A stretch of 64,000 nucleotides of DNA from Massilia eburnea (lineage in GTDB: Bacteria > Pseudomonadota > Gammaproteobacteria > Burkholderiales > Burkholderiaceae_D): positions 1 through 64,000 of the forward strand of contig NZ_WNKX01000022.1 in assembly GCF_009720745.1 (NCBI RefSeq), written 5' to 3'. The position numbers and the translations under genes are program-made. Of this stretch, positions 43,494 through 52,642 are shown piece after piece; within the stretch, counting starts at the first letter, position 1, and every line of letters begins with the position of its first letter. Under the pieces are notes generated by a model. That model worked only from the letters and a program-made list of their open reading frames with translations, did no database searches and was not told where the DNA came from.

Positions 43494-44693
43494 TCAGAAG
43501 AAGCTCTTCCAGTCGTGCAGCCAGCCGGGGATATCCTCGACCGGCATGGGATTGGCGATATAGAAGCCCTGGGCGTAGGCGCAGCCCAGGCCTTGCAGGA
43601 AATCCCAGTCCTGCCTGGTTTCCACGCCCACTGCACAGGCGCGGCGTGACAGGCTGGTCGCCAGTCCCAGGCAGGATTTCAAGACTGTGCTGATGGCGCG
43701 CTTGCGCGAGGCGCCGTCCACGAAGCTGCGGTCGATCTTCAACTCCGAGAACGGGATGGCAGCCAGCAGCTGCAGGTTGGAGCGCCCGGTGCCGTAGTCG
43801 TCGATGGCCAGGCCGAAGCCCATCATGCGCAGGCGCAGCAGCCTTTCCAGGAAGTGGGGATTGGTGGTCAGCACCGAAGCTTCCGTGATCTCGAATGTCA
43901 GGTAGTCCGGCAAGATGCGGTGGCGCTCAAGGCAGGCTGTGATCTGCGCGACGAATTGCGGGTGTGCCAGCGTGCCCGGATCCACATTGACCGAGAACGA
44001 AATCGGAATGCCTTGGTCGTGCAGGCTGCGGCAGGCGGCCACCGACTTTTCGATCATGCACCAGTCGAGGAAATCGACGCGGCGTACCCTTTCCAGCACC
44101 GGGACGAAGGCCGACGGCCCCAATACGCCAAATTGCGGGTGGCGCCAGCGGGCGAACATTTCCAGCCCTTTGACGGCGCCGCTCTCGAGTTCAATCTTGG
44201 GCTGGAAGTAAGGGTCGAACTCGCGCCCCTGCAGGCCGCGCCCTACTTCGGCAAAGGTGAACTCCGGATGCTGCGGTTCGGGCTCCGGCTCGGTCGATGG
44301 CTCGATATAGTGGGCAATCATCTCCTGCAGGCGCGCCGAACTGAGTGGCTTGGTGGAGCTGCCAAGGACTTCGATGCCGTAAGCTTCGGCCATGGTCTCC
44401 ACCGAGAACAGCACGTCGGCGCTTTGCGAGGACAGGATGATGACGCCGGCGCGGCAGTGGAATTGCGCGAGGCGCCGAATCACTTCCAGCCCATCCATGC
44501 CGGGCAGCGACAGGTCCATCAGGGCGATGTTGGCCGGGGGATTGAGGCCGGTTTCCAGCAGGCGCAGTGCGCTCAAGCCGTCCGAGGCCATGGCAATGTG
44601 TTGGGCGCCCAAGTGACGCAGCATGCCGGCCAGGAGTTCACGCTGGACAGGCTCACCTTCGGCGACCAGGAAATGCAAACTTGCGATTTCCAT
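43494..44693 (-). CDS. Response regulator with EAL domain
   Basis: A 399-residue protein with an N-terminal receiver domain (phospho-acceptor aspartate in IALMDLSLPGMDG) and a C-terminal EAL c-di-GMP phosphodiesterase domain (about 150-395). The EAL motif itself reads EMF (KGLEMFARWRHP), but DDYGTGRSN, LKIDRSFV and the GVET loop are kept, so activity is possible yet not certain. The cognate histidine kinase is not adjacent. It probably adjusts c-di-GMP in response to phosphorylation. Confidence 0.88.
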   Translation of the reverse strand: MEIASLHFLVAEGEPVQRELLAGMLRHLGAQHIAMASDGLSALRLLETGLNPPANIALMDLSLPGMDGLEVIRRLAQFHCRAGVIILSSQSADVLFSVETMAEAYGIEVLGSSTKPLSSARLQEMIAHYIEPSTEPEPEPQHPEFTFAEVGRGLQGREFDPYFQPKIELESGAVKGLEMFARWRHPQFGVLGPSAFVPVLERVRRVDFLDWCMIEKSVAACRSLHDQGIPISFSVNVDPGTLAHPQFVAQITACLERHRILPDYLTFEITEASVLTTNPHFLERLLRLRMMGFGLAIDDYGTGRSNLQLLAAIPFSELKIDRSFVDGASRKRAISTVLKSCLGLATSLSRRACAVGVETRQDWDFLQGLGCAYAQGFYIANPMPVEDIPGWLHDWKSFF

Positions 44694-44721
44694 AACACCT
44701 ATTCCAATCTGAGTATTCTTA

Positions 44722-45507
44722 TTACCCCAGATTCTGCCTTACTTGCTCGAAAAAGCATACCGCCGCGCAAGCCGCGACATTCAGGGATTCGACGTTGCCC
44801 AAGTGGGGCACAATCACGCGATGGGTGGCGCCATTCAGCAGTGTGTCGGACACGCCCTGCCCTTCGTGGCCGAAAATCCAGGCCACCGGGCGCTTCAGGT
44901 CCAGCTGGTAAAGCTGTTCCGCCGCGTAGCCGCTGGTGGCCAGGGTGGCGATCTGCGCCCCCTGCACCAGCGCCGGCAAGTCAACGTTTTCGTAGATATC
45001 GAGCACAAAATGGGCGCCCATGGCCGCGCGCAGCACTTTCGGCGACCAGCAGAAGGCGGTGCCGGGGGCGCAATAGACTTCCTTGACGCCCGCCGCAGCG
45101 GCGCTGCGCAGGATGGAACCGACGTTGCCCGGGTCCTGCACGTTATCCAGCAGGACGGCGTTGACGGACAGGGCGTGCGGCACGTCCTTGTTCGGCGTCT
45201 CGATCAGGAACATCAGGCCGACGCCATGTTCGACCTGGCTCACCGCATGGTAAAGCTGGTCGCTCAGGCATAGCACGTGGGCGTGGTCCGCTTCCAGGCG
45301 GGCGATGATGGCGGCGACTTCCGGGTTCTGCAGGGCGCCCTCGGCCACGATGGCTTGTTCAGGGTGGCCACGCAGTTCAAGCCAGGTTTCGCACAGGTGC
45401 ACGCCATCGAGCAGGCTGCGGCCAGCCTTGCGGCGCGCCTGAGAATTGGTGGCGAGCTTGGAAAGTTCTTTGTATTGCGCGTTGTCGCGCGAGGTGATGT
45501 GCTTCAT
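44722..45507 (-). CDS. TrmH/SpoU family RNA 2'-O-methyltransferase
   Basis: A 261-residue SPOUT methyltransferase. It has an N-terminal L30e-like substrate-binding domain and a knotted catalytic domain with the three SpoU motifs: NVQDPGNVGSILRSAAAAG, WIFGHEGQGVS and VIVPHLGNVESLNVAACAA. Whether the target is 23S rRNA or tRNA cannot be decided. It overlaps the rnhB stop by four bases and ends the long lpx-rnhB gene run. Confidence 0.92.
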   Translation of the reverse strand: MKHITSRDNAQYKELSKLATNSQARRKAGRSLLDGVHLCETWLELRGHPEQAIVAEGALQNPEVAAIIARLEADHAHVLCLSDQLYHAVSQVEHGVGLMFLIETPNKDVPHALSVNAVLLDNVQDPGNVGSILRSAAAAGVKEVYCAPGTAFCWSPKVLRAAMGAHFVLDIYENVDLPALVQGAQIATLATSGYAAEQLYQLDLKRPVAWIFGHEGQGVSDTLLNGATHRVIVPHLGNVESLNVAACAAVCFFEQVRQNLG

Positions 45508-46121
45508 AGGTCGCGCTCCAGGACTTCACGGACCGGCGCAAAGCTGCGGCGGTGCACCGGCGAAGCGCCATGCTCGCGCAGGCGCTCCAGGTGCAGCGCG
45601 GTGCCATAGCCCTTGTGCTGGTCGAAACCGTATTGCGGATATTTCTTGTGCAGCTTGACCAGGGCGGCGTCGCGCGCCGTCTTGGCCAGGATGGAGGCAG
45701 CGGAAATGGATTCGATCTTGTCGTCGCCATCAACGATGGCAATGCTCTGGATGCGCATGACCGGGCACTTGTTGCCGTCGATGAGCGCCAGAGTCGGCAC
45801 GGTCGACAGTGCATACACGGCCCGCCTCATCGCCAGCAGGCTGGCCTGCAGGATGTTGAGGCGGTCGATTTCCTCCTCCGAGGCTTTTGCCACGGCCCAG
45901 GCAATTGAATGCGCACGGATCAGCGGCGCCAGTTCATCGCGCTTTGCTTCATTCAGCTTCTTGGAGTCGCGCAGGCCCGGAATGGGACGTTCGCGGTGCA
46001 GGATTACCGCAGCAGCGAACACAGGACCGGCCAGCGGCCCGCGCCCCGCTTCATCGACGCCGCAGATGATCTCCTCGAGGGAGTATGGAAGGTCATCAAA
46101 CAGACCGGATTGTTGGACCAT
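45504..46121 (-). CDS. rnhB: Ribonuclease HII
   Basis: Cuts RNA in RNA-DNA hybrids and removes ribonucleotides from DNA. The 205-residue protein has ICGVDEAGRGPLAGPV with the catalytic Asp-Glu, the central ALIDGNKCP aspartate and KIESISAASILAKTARD. The start at 46121 gives the usual length; an ATG at 46169 lies in the REP-like element upstream. It is the last lipid A-linked gene before the methyltransferase. Confidence 0.96.
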   Translation of the reverse strand: MVQQSGLFDDLPYSLEEIICGVDEAGRGPLAGPVFAAAVILHRERPIPGLRDSKKLNEAKRDELAPLIRAHSIAWAVAKASEEEIDRLNILQASLLAMRRAVYALSTVPTLALIDGNKCPVMRIQSIAIVDGDDKIESISAASILAKTARDAALVKLHKKYPQYGFDQHKGYGTALHLERLREHGASPVHRRSFAPVREVLERDL

Positions 46122-46144
46122 TGCTCTATTTCTTTCTACTGCCC

Positions 46145-46255
46145 AGTCCGTGTCCCACCATGGGGTCACACCCGAAATGGGACACGGACTCGGCCGCGGG
46201 CGTTGCCGAGCTCGTGTCCCATTTCGGGTGTGACCCCAAGGTGGGACACGAGCTT
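46145..46255. repeat. REP-like inverted repeat pair, copy 2
   Basis: Two opposed units again bounded by GTGTCCCA/TGGGACAC with the GGGGTCACACCCGAA core, nearly identical to 38523-38632. It fills the lpxB-rnhB gap, overlaps the lpxB stop codon, and precedes rnhB by 23 bp, so it may have altered the local operon. Confidence 0.75.
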
Positions 46256-47408
46256 ATCTGTTGATAACCTTGAGGACTGCTGCGGCGCCTTCCTGGGCGC
46301 TGTTTCGCAGCAGGCTGTAATGCATGTCGGTGAAGCGCTGCACCAGCTGCAGGCGGTGCGGCGCGTCGCTCAGTTGTTTCCACATGGCGTCGGCCAGCGT
46401 TTGCGCTGTCGCGGCATGCTGGATCAGCTCTGGGACCAGGGTTTCTTTTGCCAGGATATTCGGCAGGCCGATCCACGGCTGGTAGGCCATGTGCTTCATG
46501 ATATGGTACGACGCCGCCATGATTTTGTATGCAATCACCATCGGCTTTTTGAACAGCGCCACTTCCAGCGAGGCGGTGCCCGATGCCACCAGTACGGCGT
46601 CGGCGGCGCAGATCGCCGTGTGGGACTGGCCGTCCAGCACCATCAGCTCGACGTCCTGCAGCCCGGCTTGCGCCACCAGCTCCAGGAAGCATTTGCGCTG
46701 TTTTTCGCCGGCCATCGGCACCACGAATTTGAGCGAGCGGTCGCGCTGCAGCAGCAGCTTGCAGGCGCCGATGAAGGCGACGGTGTTGTACTTCAATTCG
46801 CCCATGCGGCTGCCCGGCATCACGGTGACGACGTTGGCGTCTTCCGCCAGGCCAAGCTGGCGCCGCGCGGCCGCTTCGTCGGGCTGGATCGGGATCACTT
46901 CGGCCAGCGGGTGGCCGACATAGGTCACGGGCACGCCGGCCGCCTGGTAGATCGCTTCCTCAAAAGGAAAAATCACCAGCATATGCGACACGGACTTGAT
47001 GATTTTCTTGATCCGGCCGCCGCGCCAGGCCCAGATCTGCGGCCCGATGTAGTGCACGGTCGGGATGCCCGCTTCACGCAGCTGCGCTTCCAGCCCCAGG
47101 TTGAAGCCCGGATAGTCGGCGCCGATGAAGCAGTCCGGCTTTTCAGCCAGCAGCTGGTCGCGCAGGGAATTCTGGATGCCTTTCAGCTCGCGGTAGCGCG
47201 GAATGACTTCAAACAGTCCGCGCACCGTCAGCTTATCCATCGGCCACTGCGACTCGAAGCCATGTTCCATCATGGCCGGGCCGCCGATGCCGTGGAAGCG
47301 CGCATCGGGCAGATGCAGACGCAGGCCGCCCAGCAGGCGGCCTGCCAGCAGGTCGCCGGACGGTTCGCCGGCGACGACTGCAATCGATACGTCAGCGGAC
47401 GATGCCAC
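46254..47408 (-). CDS. lpxB: Lipid-A-disaccharide synthase
   Basis: Joins UDP-diacylglucosamine and lipid X to the lipid A disaccharide on the inner membrane. The 384-residue GT-B-like protein starts IAVVAGEPSGDLLAG and carries PDCFIGADYPGFN, IGPQIWAWRGGRIKKI and VMPGSRMGE. It overlaps lpxA by 17 bp. The stop lies in a REP-like repeat. Confidence 0.97.
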   Translation of the reverse strand: MASSADVSIAVVAGEPSGDLLAGRLLGGLRLHLPDARFHGIGGPAMMEHGFESQWPMDKLTVRGLFEVIPRYRELKGIQNSLRDQLLAEKPDCFIGADYPGFNLGLEAQLREAGIPTVHYIGPQIWAWRGGRIKKIIKSVSHMLVIFPFEEAIYQAAGVPVTYVGHPLAEVIPIQPDEAAARRQLGLAEDANVVTVMPGSRMGELKYNTVAFIGACKLLLQRDRSLKFVVPMAGEKQRKCFLELVAQAGLQDVELMVLDGQSHTAICAADAVLVASGTASLEVALFKKPMVIAYKIMAASYHIMKHMAYQPWIGLPNILAKETLVPELIQHAATAQTLADAMWKQLSDAPHRLQLVQRFTDMHYSLLRNSAQEGAAAVLKVINR

Positions 47409-48183
47409 GGGTGGTCGTATCGAGGAACTCGCGCATGGAGCGCGCGGCCGCTGCGCAGTCTTCCGGCAGTTCGGCTTCGGCGGCGATCATGGCAGCCTTG
47501 GCTTCGTCCAGCGTCAGGCCCGAGCGGTACAGAAGCTTGTAGGCGTTGCGGATGGCGTTGATCTGCTCGCGGGTGAAACCGCGGCGTTTCAGGCCTTCGA
47601 TATTGACGCCGTGGGCCGCTGCCGGGTTGCCGTTCAACAGCACGTATGGCGGGACGTCCTGGGTCAGGCTGGTGCTCATGCCGACGAAGGCGTGGGCGCC
47701 GATCTTGCAGAACTGGTGCACGTTGGCGAAGCCGGACATGATCACCCAGTCGCCAATCTCCACGTGGCCCGCCATCTGGGCATTATTGGAGAAGACGGTG
47801 TTGTTGCCGACGATGCAGTCATGCGCCAGGTGGACGTAGGCCGAGATCCAGTTGTTGTTGCCCAGCTTCGTTACGCCCTTGTCCTGCACCGTACCGAGGT
47901 TGAAGGTGCAGAACTCGCGGATGGTGTTATCGTCGCCGATCTCCAGGCGGGTCGGCTCGCCATTCCATTTCTTGTCCTGCGGCGCGGCGCCGATGGACGA
48001 GAACTGGAAGAACTTGTTGTTCTTGCCGATGGTGGTGTGGCCCTCGATGACCACGTGCGGGCCCACCACGGTATTCTCGCCAATCACCACGTTCGGGCCA
48101 ACGATCGTGTATGGGCCGATCTCGACGCCCGCGGCCAATTCGGCCTTGGGATCGACAATCGCTGTTGGGTGGATGGTCGCCAT
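47392..48183 (-). CDS. lpxA: UDP-N-acetylglucosamine O-acyltransferase
   Basis: First step of lipid A synthesis: transfers 3-hydroxyacyl from ACP to UDP-GlcNAc. The 263-residue protein is a left-handed beta helix of hexapeptide repeats (IGPYTIVGPNVVIGENTVVG and further), with the catalytic histidine in HLAHDCIVGN and a C-terminal helical part. The start at 48183 gives the family N-terminus MATIHPTAIVDP. It lies between fabZ and lpxB. Confidence 0.97.
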   Translation of the reverse strand: MATIHPTAIVDPKAELAAGVEIGPYTIVGPNVVIGENTVVGPHVVIEGHTTIGKNNKFFQFSSIGAAPQDKKWNGEPTRLEIGDDNTIREFCTFNLGTVQDKGVTKLGNNNWISAYVHLAHDCIVGNNTVFSNNAQMAGHVEIGDWVIMSGFANVHQFCKIGAHAFVGMSTSLTQDVPPYVLLNGNPAAAHGVNIEGLKRRGFTREQINAIRNAYKLLYRSGLTLDEAKAAMIAAEAELPEDCAAAARSMREFLDTTTRGIVR

Positions 48184-48188
48184 GCGTG

Positions 48189-48650
48189 TTACTCCACGGA
48201 GCGGATGGTGCACATCAGCTCAGCTTCCAGCGCTACCTGGCCGTCGACCGAGCCGACCGCCTTGTATTTCCAGATGCCGCGCGCATTGCGCACGATTTCC
48301 ACGTCCATCCGCAGCTGGTCGCCGGGACCTACCGGGCGCTTGAAGCGCGCATTGTCGATGCCGACGAAATAGACCACCGAATTCTCGTCCGGCTTCAGGC
48401 CGATCGATTTGAACGACAGCAGCGCGGCGGCCTGCGCCATCGCTTCGATCATCAGCACGCCAGGCATGACTGGCTTGTGCGGGAAGTGGCCGTTGAAGAA
48501 TTCTTCGTTCGCGGTCACGTTCTTGATGGCGGTGAGGGTCTTGTTTTCCTCGTAGTTGAGAACACGGTCTACCAGCAGCATCGGATAGCGGTGCGGCAGG
48601 TAGGACTTGATCTCACAGATGTCCATCGTCTTGTTTTCGGTAGTAGTCAT
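48189..48650 (-). CDS. fabZ: 3-hydroxyacyl-ACP dehydratase FabZ
   Basis: Dehydrates beta-hydroxyacyl-ACP in fatty acid synthesis. The 153-residue hot-dog protein contains LPHRYPMLLVDRV, the catalytic histidine in NGHFPHKPVMPGVL and glutamate in MIEAMAQAAA. Four-base overlap with lpxD and six-base gap to lpxA place it in the standard lpxD-fabZ-lpxA-lpxB operon. Confidence 0.97.
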   Translation of the reverse strand: MTTTENKTMDICEIKSYLPHRYPMLLVDRVLNYEENKTLTAIKNVTANEEFFNGHFPHKPVMPGVLMIEAMAQAAALLSFKSIGLKPDENSVVYFVGIDNARFKRPVGPGDQLRMDVEIVRNARGIWKYKAVGSVDGQVALEAELMCTIRSVE

Positions 48651-49702
48651 GATTCTTCGTTTTCGCTTTTAGTTTTAATGGTCTTTTCCAGCGTGCGCAG
48701 TTTTTCGCGCATGGTCGGCAGGTTGCGCACAATCACAGCCGATTTCTCCCAATCGCTGTGCTTGGCAATCGGATAGGAGCCCGAATACTGGCCCGGTTCG
48801 GAAATCGAGCGCGACACCAGGGCGCCGCCCGAGATATTCACCTTGTCGCCGATGTTGATGTGGCCGACCACCATCGCGGCGCCGCCGAACGTGCAGTACT
48901 TGCCGATCCTGGTGCTGCCGGCGATGCCGACGCAGGCCGCCATGGCGGTGTGCGCGCCAATATGGATATTGTGGGCGATCTGGATCAGGTTATCCAGCTT
49001 GACGCCGTCTTCGATCACGGTGTCGGCCAGCGCGCCGCGGTCGACGCAGGTATTGGAGCCGATATCGACATCATCGCCCATCACCACGCGCCCCACCTGC
49101 GGGATGCGCACGTAGACGCCGCCGTCGTTGGCGAAGCCGAAACCGTCGGTGCCGATCACGGCGCCCGAATGGATGATGCCGCGCTTGCCGATCACGCACT
49201 TGGCGTGGAAGGTCACGTTGGCGAAGAAGTGCGTGCCCTCGCCGATCTCCGCCTCGCGGCCGATATAGCAGCCGGCGTCGATCACCACGCCAGGGCCGAT
49301 CACGGCGCCCGCCTCGACCACCGCTTTCGGGCCGATGTGGGCGCTGGGGTCCACCTTGGCTGCAGGGTCGACCCACGCCGTCGGGTGCACGCCGGCCGGA
49401 CGCACGTAGGCAGTCTGCGCCTCGAACATCTGCGCGGCACGGGCGAAGTACACGTAGGGGTTCTTGACGACGATGCGGGCGCCTTTATAGGTCTCCGCCA
49501 CGAAAGCGTCGTCGTTGGCGTGGACAATCAGGGCGGCCGCCTGGCTTTGCCCCGCCTGTTCGCGGAATTTGGTATTACTGAGGAAGCTGATTTGCGAAGC
49601 GCCTGCATCGGTCAACGGTGCGATCCCCGAAACGACAAGTTCCGGGTCTCCCACAAGTTGACCGCCCAGGCGTTCGACCAGTTCACCTAGTCGAAGGCCC
49701 AT
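48647..49702 (-). CDS. lpxD: UDP-3-O-acylglucosamine N-acyltransferase
   Basis: Adds the second 3-hydroxyacyl chain in lipid A synthesis. The 351-residue protein has an N-terminal uridine-binding domain (MGLRLGELVERLGGQLVGD) and then hexapeptide repeats with the catalytic histidine in QIAHNIHIG. The frame is open far upstream through the ompH gene, but MGLRL at 49702 is the family start. It follows ompH by 20 bp. Confidence 0.96.
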   Translation of the reverse strand: MGLRLGELVERLGGQLVGDPELVVSGIAPLTDAGASQISFLSNTKFREQAGQSQAAALIVHANDDAFVAETYKGARIVVKNPYVYFARAAQMFEAQTAYVRPAGVHPTAWVDPAAKVDPSAHIGPKAVVEAGAVIGPGVVIDAGCYIGREAEIGEGTHFFANVTFHAKCVIGKRGIIHSGAVIGTDGFGFANDGGVYVRIPQVGRVVMGDDVDIGSNTCVDRGALADTVIEDGVKLDNLIQIAHNIHIGAHTAMAACVGIAGSTRIGKYCTFGGAAMVVGHINIGDKVNISGGALVSRSISEPGQYSGSYPIAKHSDWEKSAVIVRNLPTMREKLRTLEKTIKTKSENEES

Positions 49703-49722
49703 GTTCAATCCAATCTCGTTTG

Positions 49723-50235
49723 TTATTTGTCCAGCGCTTCCAGCACCTTGGCGGTGATGTCGATGCGCGGGCTGGCCCACACAGCGTCCTGCAGGACGAT
49801 GTCGTAGCCTTCGGTAGTTGCCAGCTGCTTGATGATCTTCGTCGCCTTTTCGGCGATCGCGGCACGCTCTTCGTTGGTGCGCTGGTTCAGGTCTTCGCGG
49901 AACTCGCGCTGGCGGCGCTGGAAGTTCAGGTCCGCCTCGTAGGCTTCGCGCTGCAGCTTGCTGCGTTCTGCCTCCGGCTTGGTGGCGCCTTCCTTTTCCA
50001 GCTTCTCGGCAGCTGCCTTGGAGCGCATCGCCAGTTCCTGCAGGGCCTTTTCGCGGCTGGAGAATTCTTCGCGCAGCTTGTTGTCGGCGGCTTTCGCCAG
50101 CTTCGACTCGTTGTAGATGCGTTCGGCGCTCAGCCAGGCAATCCGGGAGGACTGCGCCTGCGCCGGTGCCGTGGCCATGATGCCCAGCGCCATAACAGCA
50201 GCGATTTTGCTCAGCGTAGCGGTGGCAGTCTTCAA
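49723..50235 (-). CDS. skp: OmpH/Skp periplasmic chaperone (TTG start)
   Basis: A 170-residue periplasmic chaperone for outer-membrane proteins. The signal peptide (KTATATLSKIAAVMALGIMATAPAQA region) precedes SSRIAWLSAERIYNES and a long charged coiled coil (about 60-130). The best ribosome site, GGAG, lies seven bases before a TTG at 50235; an ATG at 50292 would add 19 unconserved residues. It sits between bamA and lpxD, its usual place. Confidence 0.93.
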   Translation of the reverse strand: MKTATATLSKIAAVMALGIMATAPAQAQSSRIAWLSAERIYNESKLAKAADNKLREEFSSREKALQELAMRSKAAAEKLEKEGATKPEAERSKLQREAYEADLNFQRRQREFREDLNQRTNEERAAIAEKATKIIKQLATTEGYDIVLQDAVWASPRIDITAKVLEALDK

Positions 50236-50291
50236 CTTGATTCTCCGTCCAAATAAGTTGCTTTGTTGCACTTTTTGATGCACTAAGGGCA

Positions 50292-52625
50292 TCAGAAGCC
50301 AGTACCCATCTGGAACTGGAAGCGTTCCAGGCGGTCGCCCAGCTTGGCATTCAGGGGCTTAGCATAACTCAACTTCAGCGGGCCGACCGGGGAAATCCAG
50401 CTCAGGCCCAGGCCGGTCGAGAAGCGCAGCTCGGACAGGCGCATCTTCTGCCCTTCCGAATACACCTGGCCGCCATCGAGGAAGCCGAACCAGCGCAGCG
50501 AGCGGTCCTGGCCCTGGCCCGGGAATGGCAGCTGCAGTTCGGCATTGCCGATCATCCGCTCGGCGCCGCCCAGCGAGTCGCCGTAACGCGGGTCGACCGC
50601 GCCCAGCGAGGAGCTGGTGTAACCGCGCACGGAACCGATACCGCCGGCGTAGAAGTTCTTGAACACCGGGTAGGCGTGGCCGCCGAAACCGCGGCCGTAG
50701 TCGAATTCGCCCTTCAGTGCCAGGGTGATCTTGTTGGTCAGCGGCTTGTACCACTGGGTTTCGTACACGCCGCGCCAGTATTTCGAGCGGCCGATGCCGT
50801 CGAATTCCAGGTTGATACGCTGCATGTAGCCGATGGTCGGCGTCATGGCCGAATCGCGGCTGTCGCGCGCCCAGGCCACGGTCAGCGGCACGGCATAGGC
50901 GTTGACCGAACCGATACCGGTGGACGGACCGCCCAGGTCCCTCACGTACTGCTTGAAGTAAGTCGGCGAAGTCTCGTCGGTGGTGACGTTCGATTTTTCC
51001 AGGCCGATACCGAAGAAGACGGTATCCACCTCGGAGAACGGCACGCCGAAGTTGACGCGGCCGCCGGTCTGCTTGATGGTATACAGGCCCGTGTTCACTG
51101 CAGGCGGGCGGAAGGTACGCAGGTACACTTCATAGCTGCGCGACACGCCGTCTTCGGTGAAGTACGGGTTCACGTGCGAGAAGGCGATGGTGCGGCTGTA
51201 CTTCGACGTATTCAGCTCCAGGCCCACGGTATTGCCCGAGCCCGCGAAGTTGGCTTGCTGGATCGCGGCATTGAAGGTGAACTTTTCAGCCTGCGAGAAG
51301 GCGCCGCCGATCTGGAAGTTACCGGTTGGGCGCTCGGTCACGGTCATGTTGATGTCGACCTGGTCGGAGGTGCCCTGGGCTTCCGGCGTGTCGACCGTCA
51401 CTTCCTTGAAGTAGCCGGTGCGGTCGACGCGGTCGCGCGAAGCCTTGATCTTGTTGGCGTCGTACCAGCTCGATTCGAACTGGCGGAACTCGCGGCGGAT
51501 CACTTCGTCGCGAGTGGTGGTATTGCCCTGGACGTTGATGTGGCGCACATAGGCGCGCTTGCCCGGGTCGATGAAGAAGGTGAATGCGACTTCGCGCTTG
51601 GCCTGGTCGATTTCCGGGTTGGCGTTGACGTTGGCGAAGGCGAAGCCGAAGGTGCCCAGGCGGTCGGTAATCAGCTTGTTGGTGACGGTCAGGGCCTTGC
51701 CGGAGTACAGCTCGCCCTTCTTCAGCAGCACCAGCTGGCGCAATTCTTCCTCGCGGCCGAACATCTCGCCTTCGAACTTGATGTCCGAGACCTTGTACTT
51801 CTCACCCTCGGTGATGTTGATGGTGATGTAGATGTCCTTCTTGTCCGGGGTGATCGACACCTGGGTGGAATCCACATTCATCTCGATATAGCCATGGTCC
51901 AGGTACCAGGACTTGATGGTCTCGATGTCGCCATTCAGCTTGGTCTTGGAGTACTGGTCGGCCTTGGTGTACCAGCTGAACCAGCCGCCGGTATTCAGGG
52001 CCATCTGCTCTTTCAGCTCCTTGTCGCTGAAAGCCTTGTTGCCGACGATGTTGATCTGCTTGATGCGCGCCACGTCGCCTTCGTCGACGTCGAAGTCGAT
52101 GTTGACGCGGTTACGCTCCAGCGGGGTGACGGTGGTGGTGACTTTCACGCCGTACAGGCCGCGCGACAGGTACTGCCGCTTCAATTCCTGTTCGGCGCGG
52201 TCGACCGACGCCTTGTCGAAAGTCTTGGCTTCGCCGACGCCGATGTCCTTCAGCGCCTTGACCAGCATGTCCTTCTCGAATTCGTGGGTGCCCTTGAAGT
52301 CCACCTTGGCGATGGCCGGACGTTCTTCCACGATCACCACCAGCACATTGCCGTCGCGCTCCAGTTTCACATCCTTGAAGATGCCGGTCGCGTACAGGGC
52401 TTTGATGGTGGCTACGGATTTGTCGTCACTGAAGGTTTCGCCCACGCGCACCGGCAGGTAGCTGAACACGGTACCGGCTTCGGTACGCTGGATGCCTTCG
52501 ACGCGGATGTCCTTGACGACAAACGACTCGGCGGCGATTGCGCTGCCGGAGCAGATTGCCAGGACGGCTGCGCCTACCAGGGTGCGGCGGAATTGAGGGG
52601 CGATACGATCAGTGTGTAATTTCAT
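50292..52625 (-). CDS. bamA: Outer-membrane assembly factor BamA
   Basis: Core of the BAM complex that inserts beta-barrel proteins into the outer membrane. The 777-residue protein has a signal peptide (cut near SAIAA-ES), five POTRA domains (about 25-430) and a C-terminal Omp85 barrel with the VRGY motif (GIGSVRGYTSSSLG), ending QFQMGTGF with terminal phenylalanine. The start is taken as ATG 52625. It lies downstream of rseP. Confidence 0.98.
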   Translation of the reverse strand: MKLHTDRIAPQFRRTLVGAAVLAICSGSAIAAESFVVKDIRVEGIQRTEAGTVFSYLPVRVGETFSDDKSVATIKALYATGIFKDVKLERDGNVLVVIVEERPAIAKVDFKGTHEFEKDMLVKALKDIGVGEAKTFDKASVDRAEQELKRQYLSRGLYGVKVTTTVTPLERNRVNIDFDVDEGDVARIKQINIVGNKAFSDKELKEQMALNTGGWFSWYTKADQYSKTKLNGDIETIKSWYLDHGYIEMNVDSTQVSITPDKKDIYITINITEGEKYKVSDIKFEGEMFGREEELRQLVLLKKGELYSGKALTVTNKLITDRLGTFGFAFANVNANPEIDQAKREVAFTFFIDPGKRAYVRHINVQGNTTTRDEVIRREFRQFESSWYDANKIKASRDRVDRTGYFKEVTVDTPEAQGTSDQVDINMTVTERPTGNFQIGGAFSQAEKFTFNAAIQQANFAGSGNTVGLELNTSKYSRTIAFSHVNPYFTEDGVSRSYEVYLRTFRPPAVNTGLYTIKQTGGRVNFGVPFSEVDTVFFGIGLEKSNVTTDETSPTYFKQYVRDLGGPSTGIGSVNAYAVPLTVAWARDSRDSAMTPTIGYMQRINLEFDGIGRSKYWRGVYETQWYKPLTNKITLALKGEFDYGRGFGGHAYPVFKNFYAGGIGSVRGYTSSSLGAVDPRYGDSLGGAERMIGNAELQLPFPGQGQDRSLRWFGFLDGGQVYSEGQKMRLSELRFSTGLGLSWISPVGPLKLSYAKPLNAKLGDRLERFQFQMGTGF

Positions 52626-52642
52626 CGGCAAATCGAAAAAAA

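Noticed and set aside
50676..52619. 647-codon open frame opposite bamA
   Set aside because: It is the complementary frame of a highly conserved gene; GC-rich codon bias keeps it free of stops.
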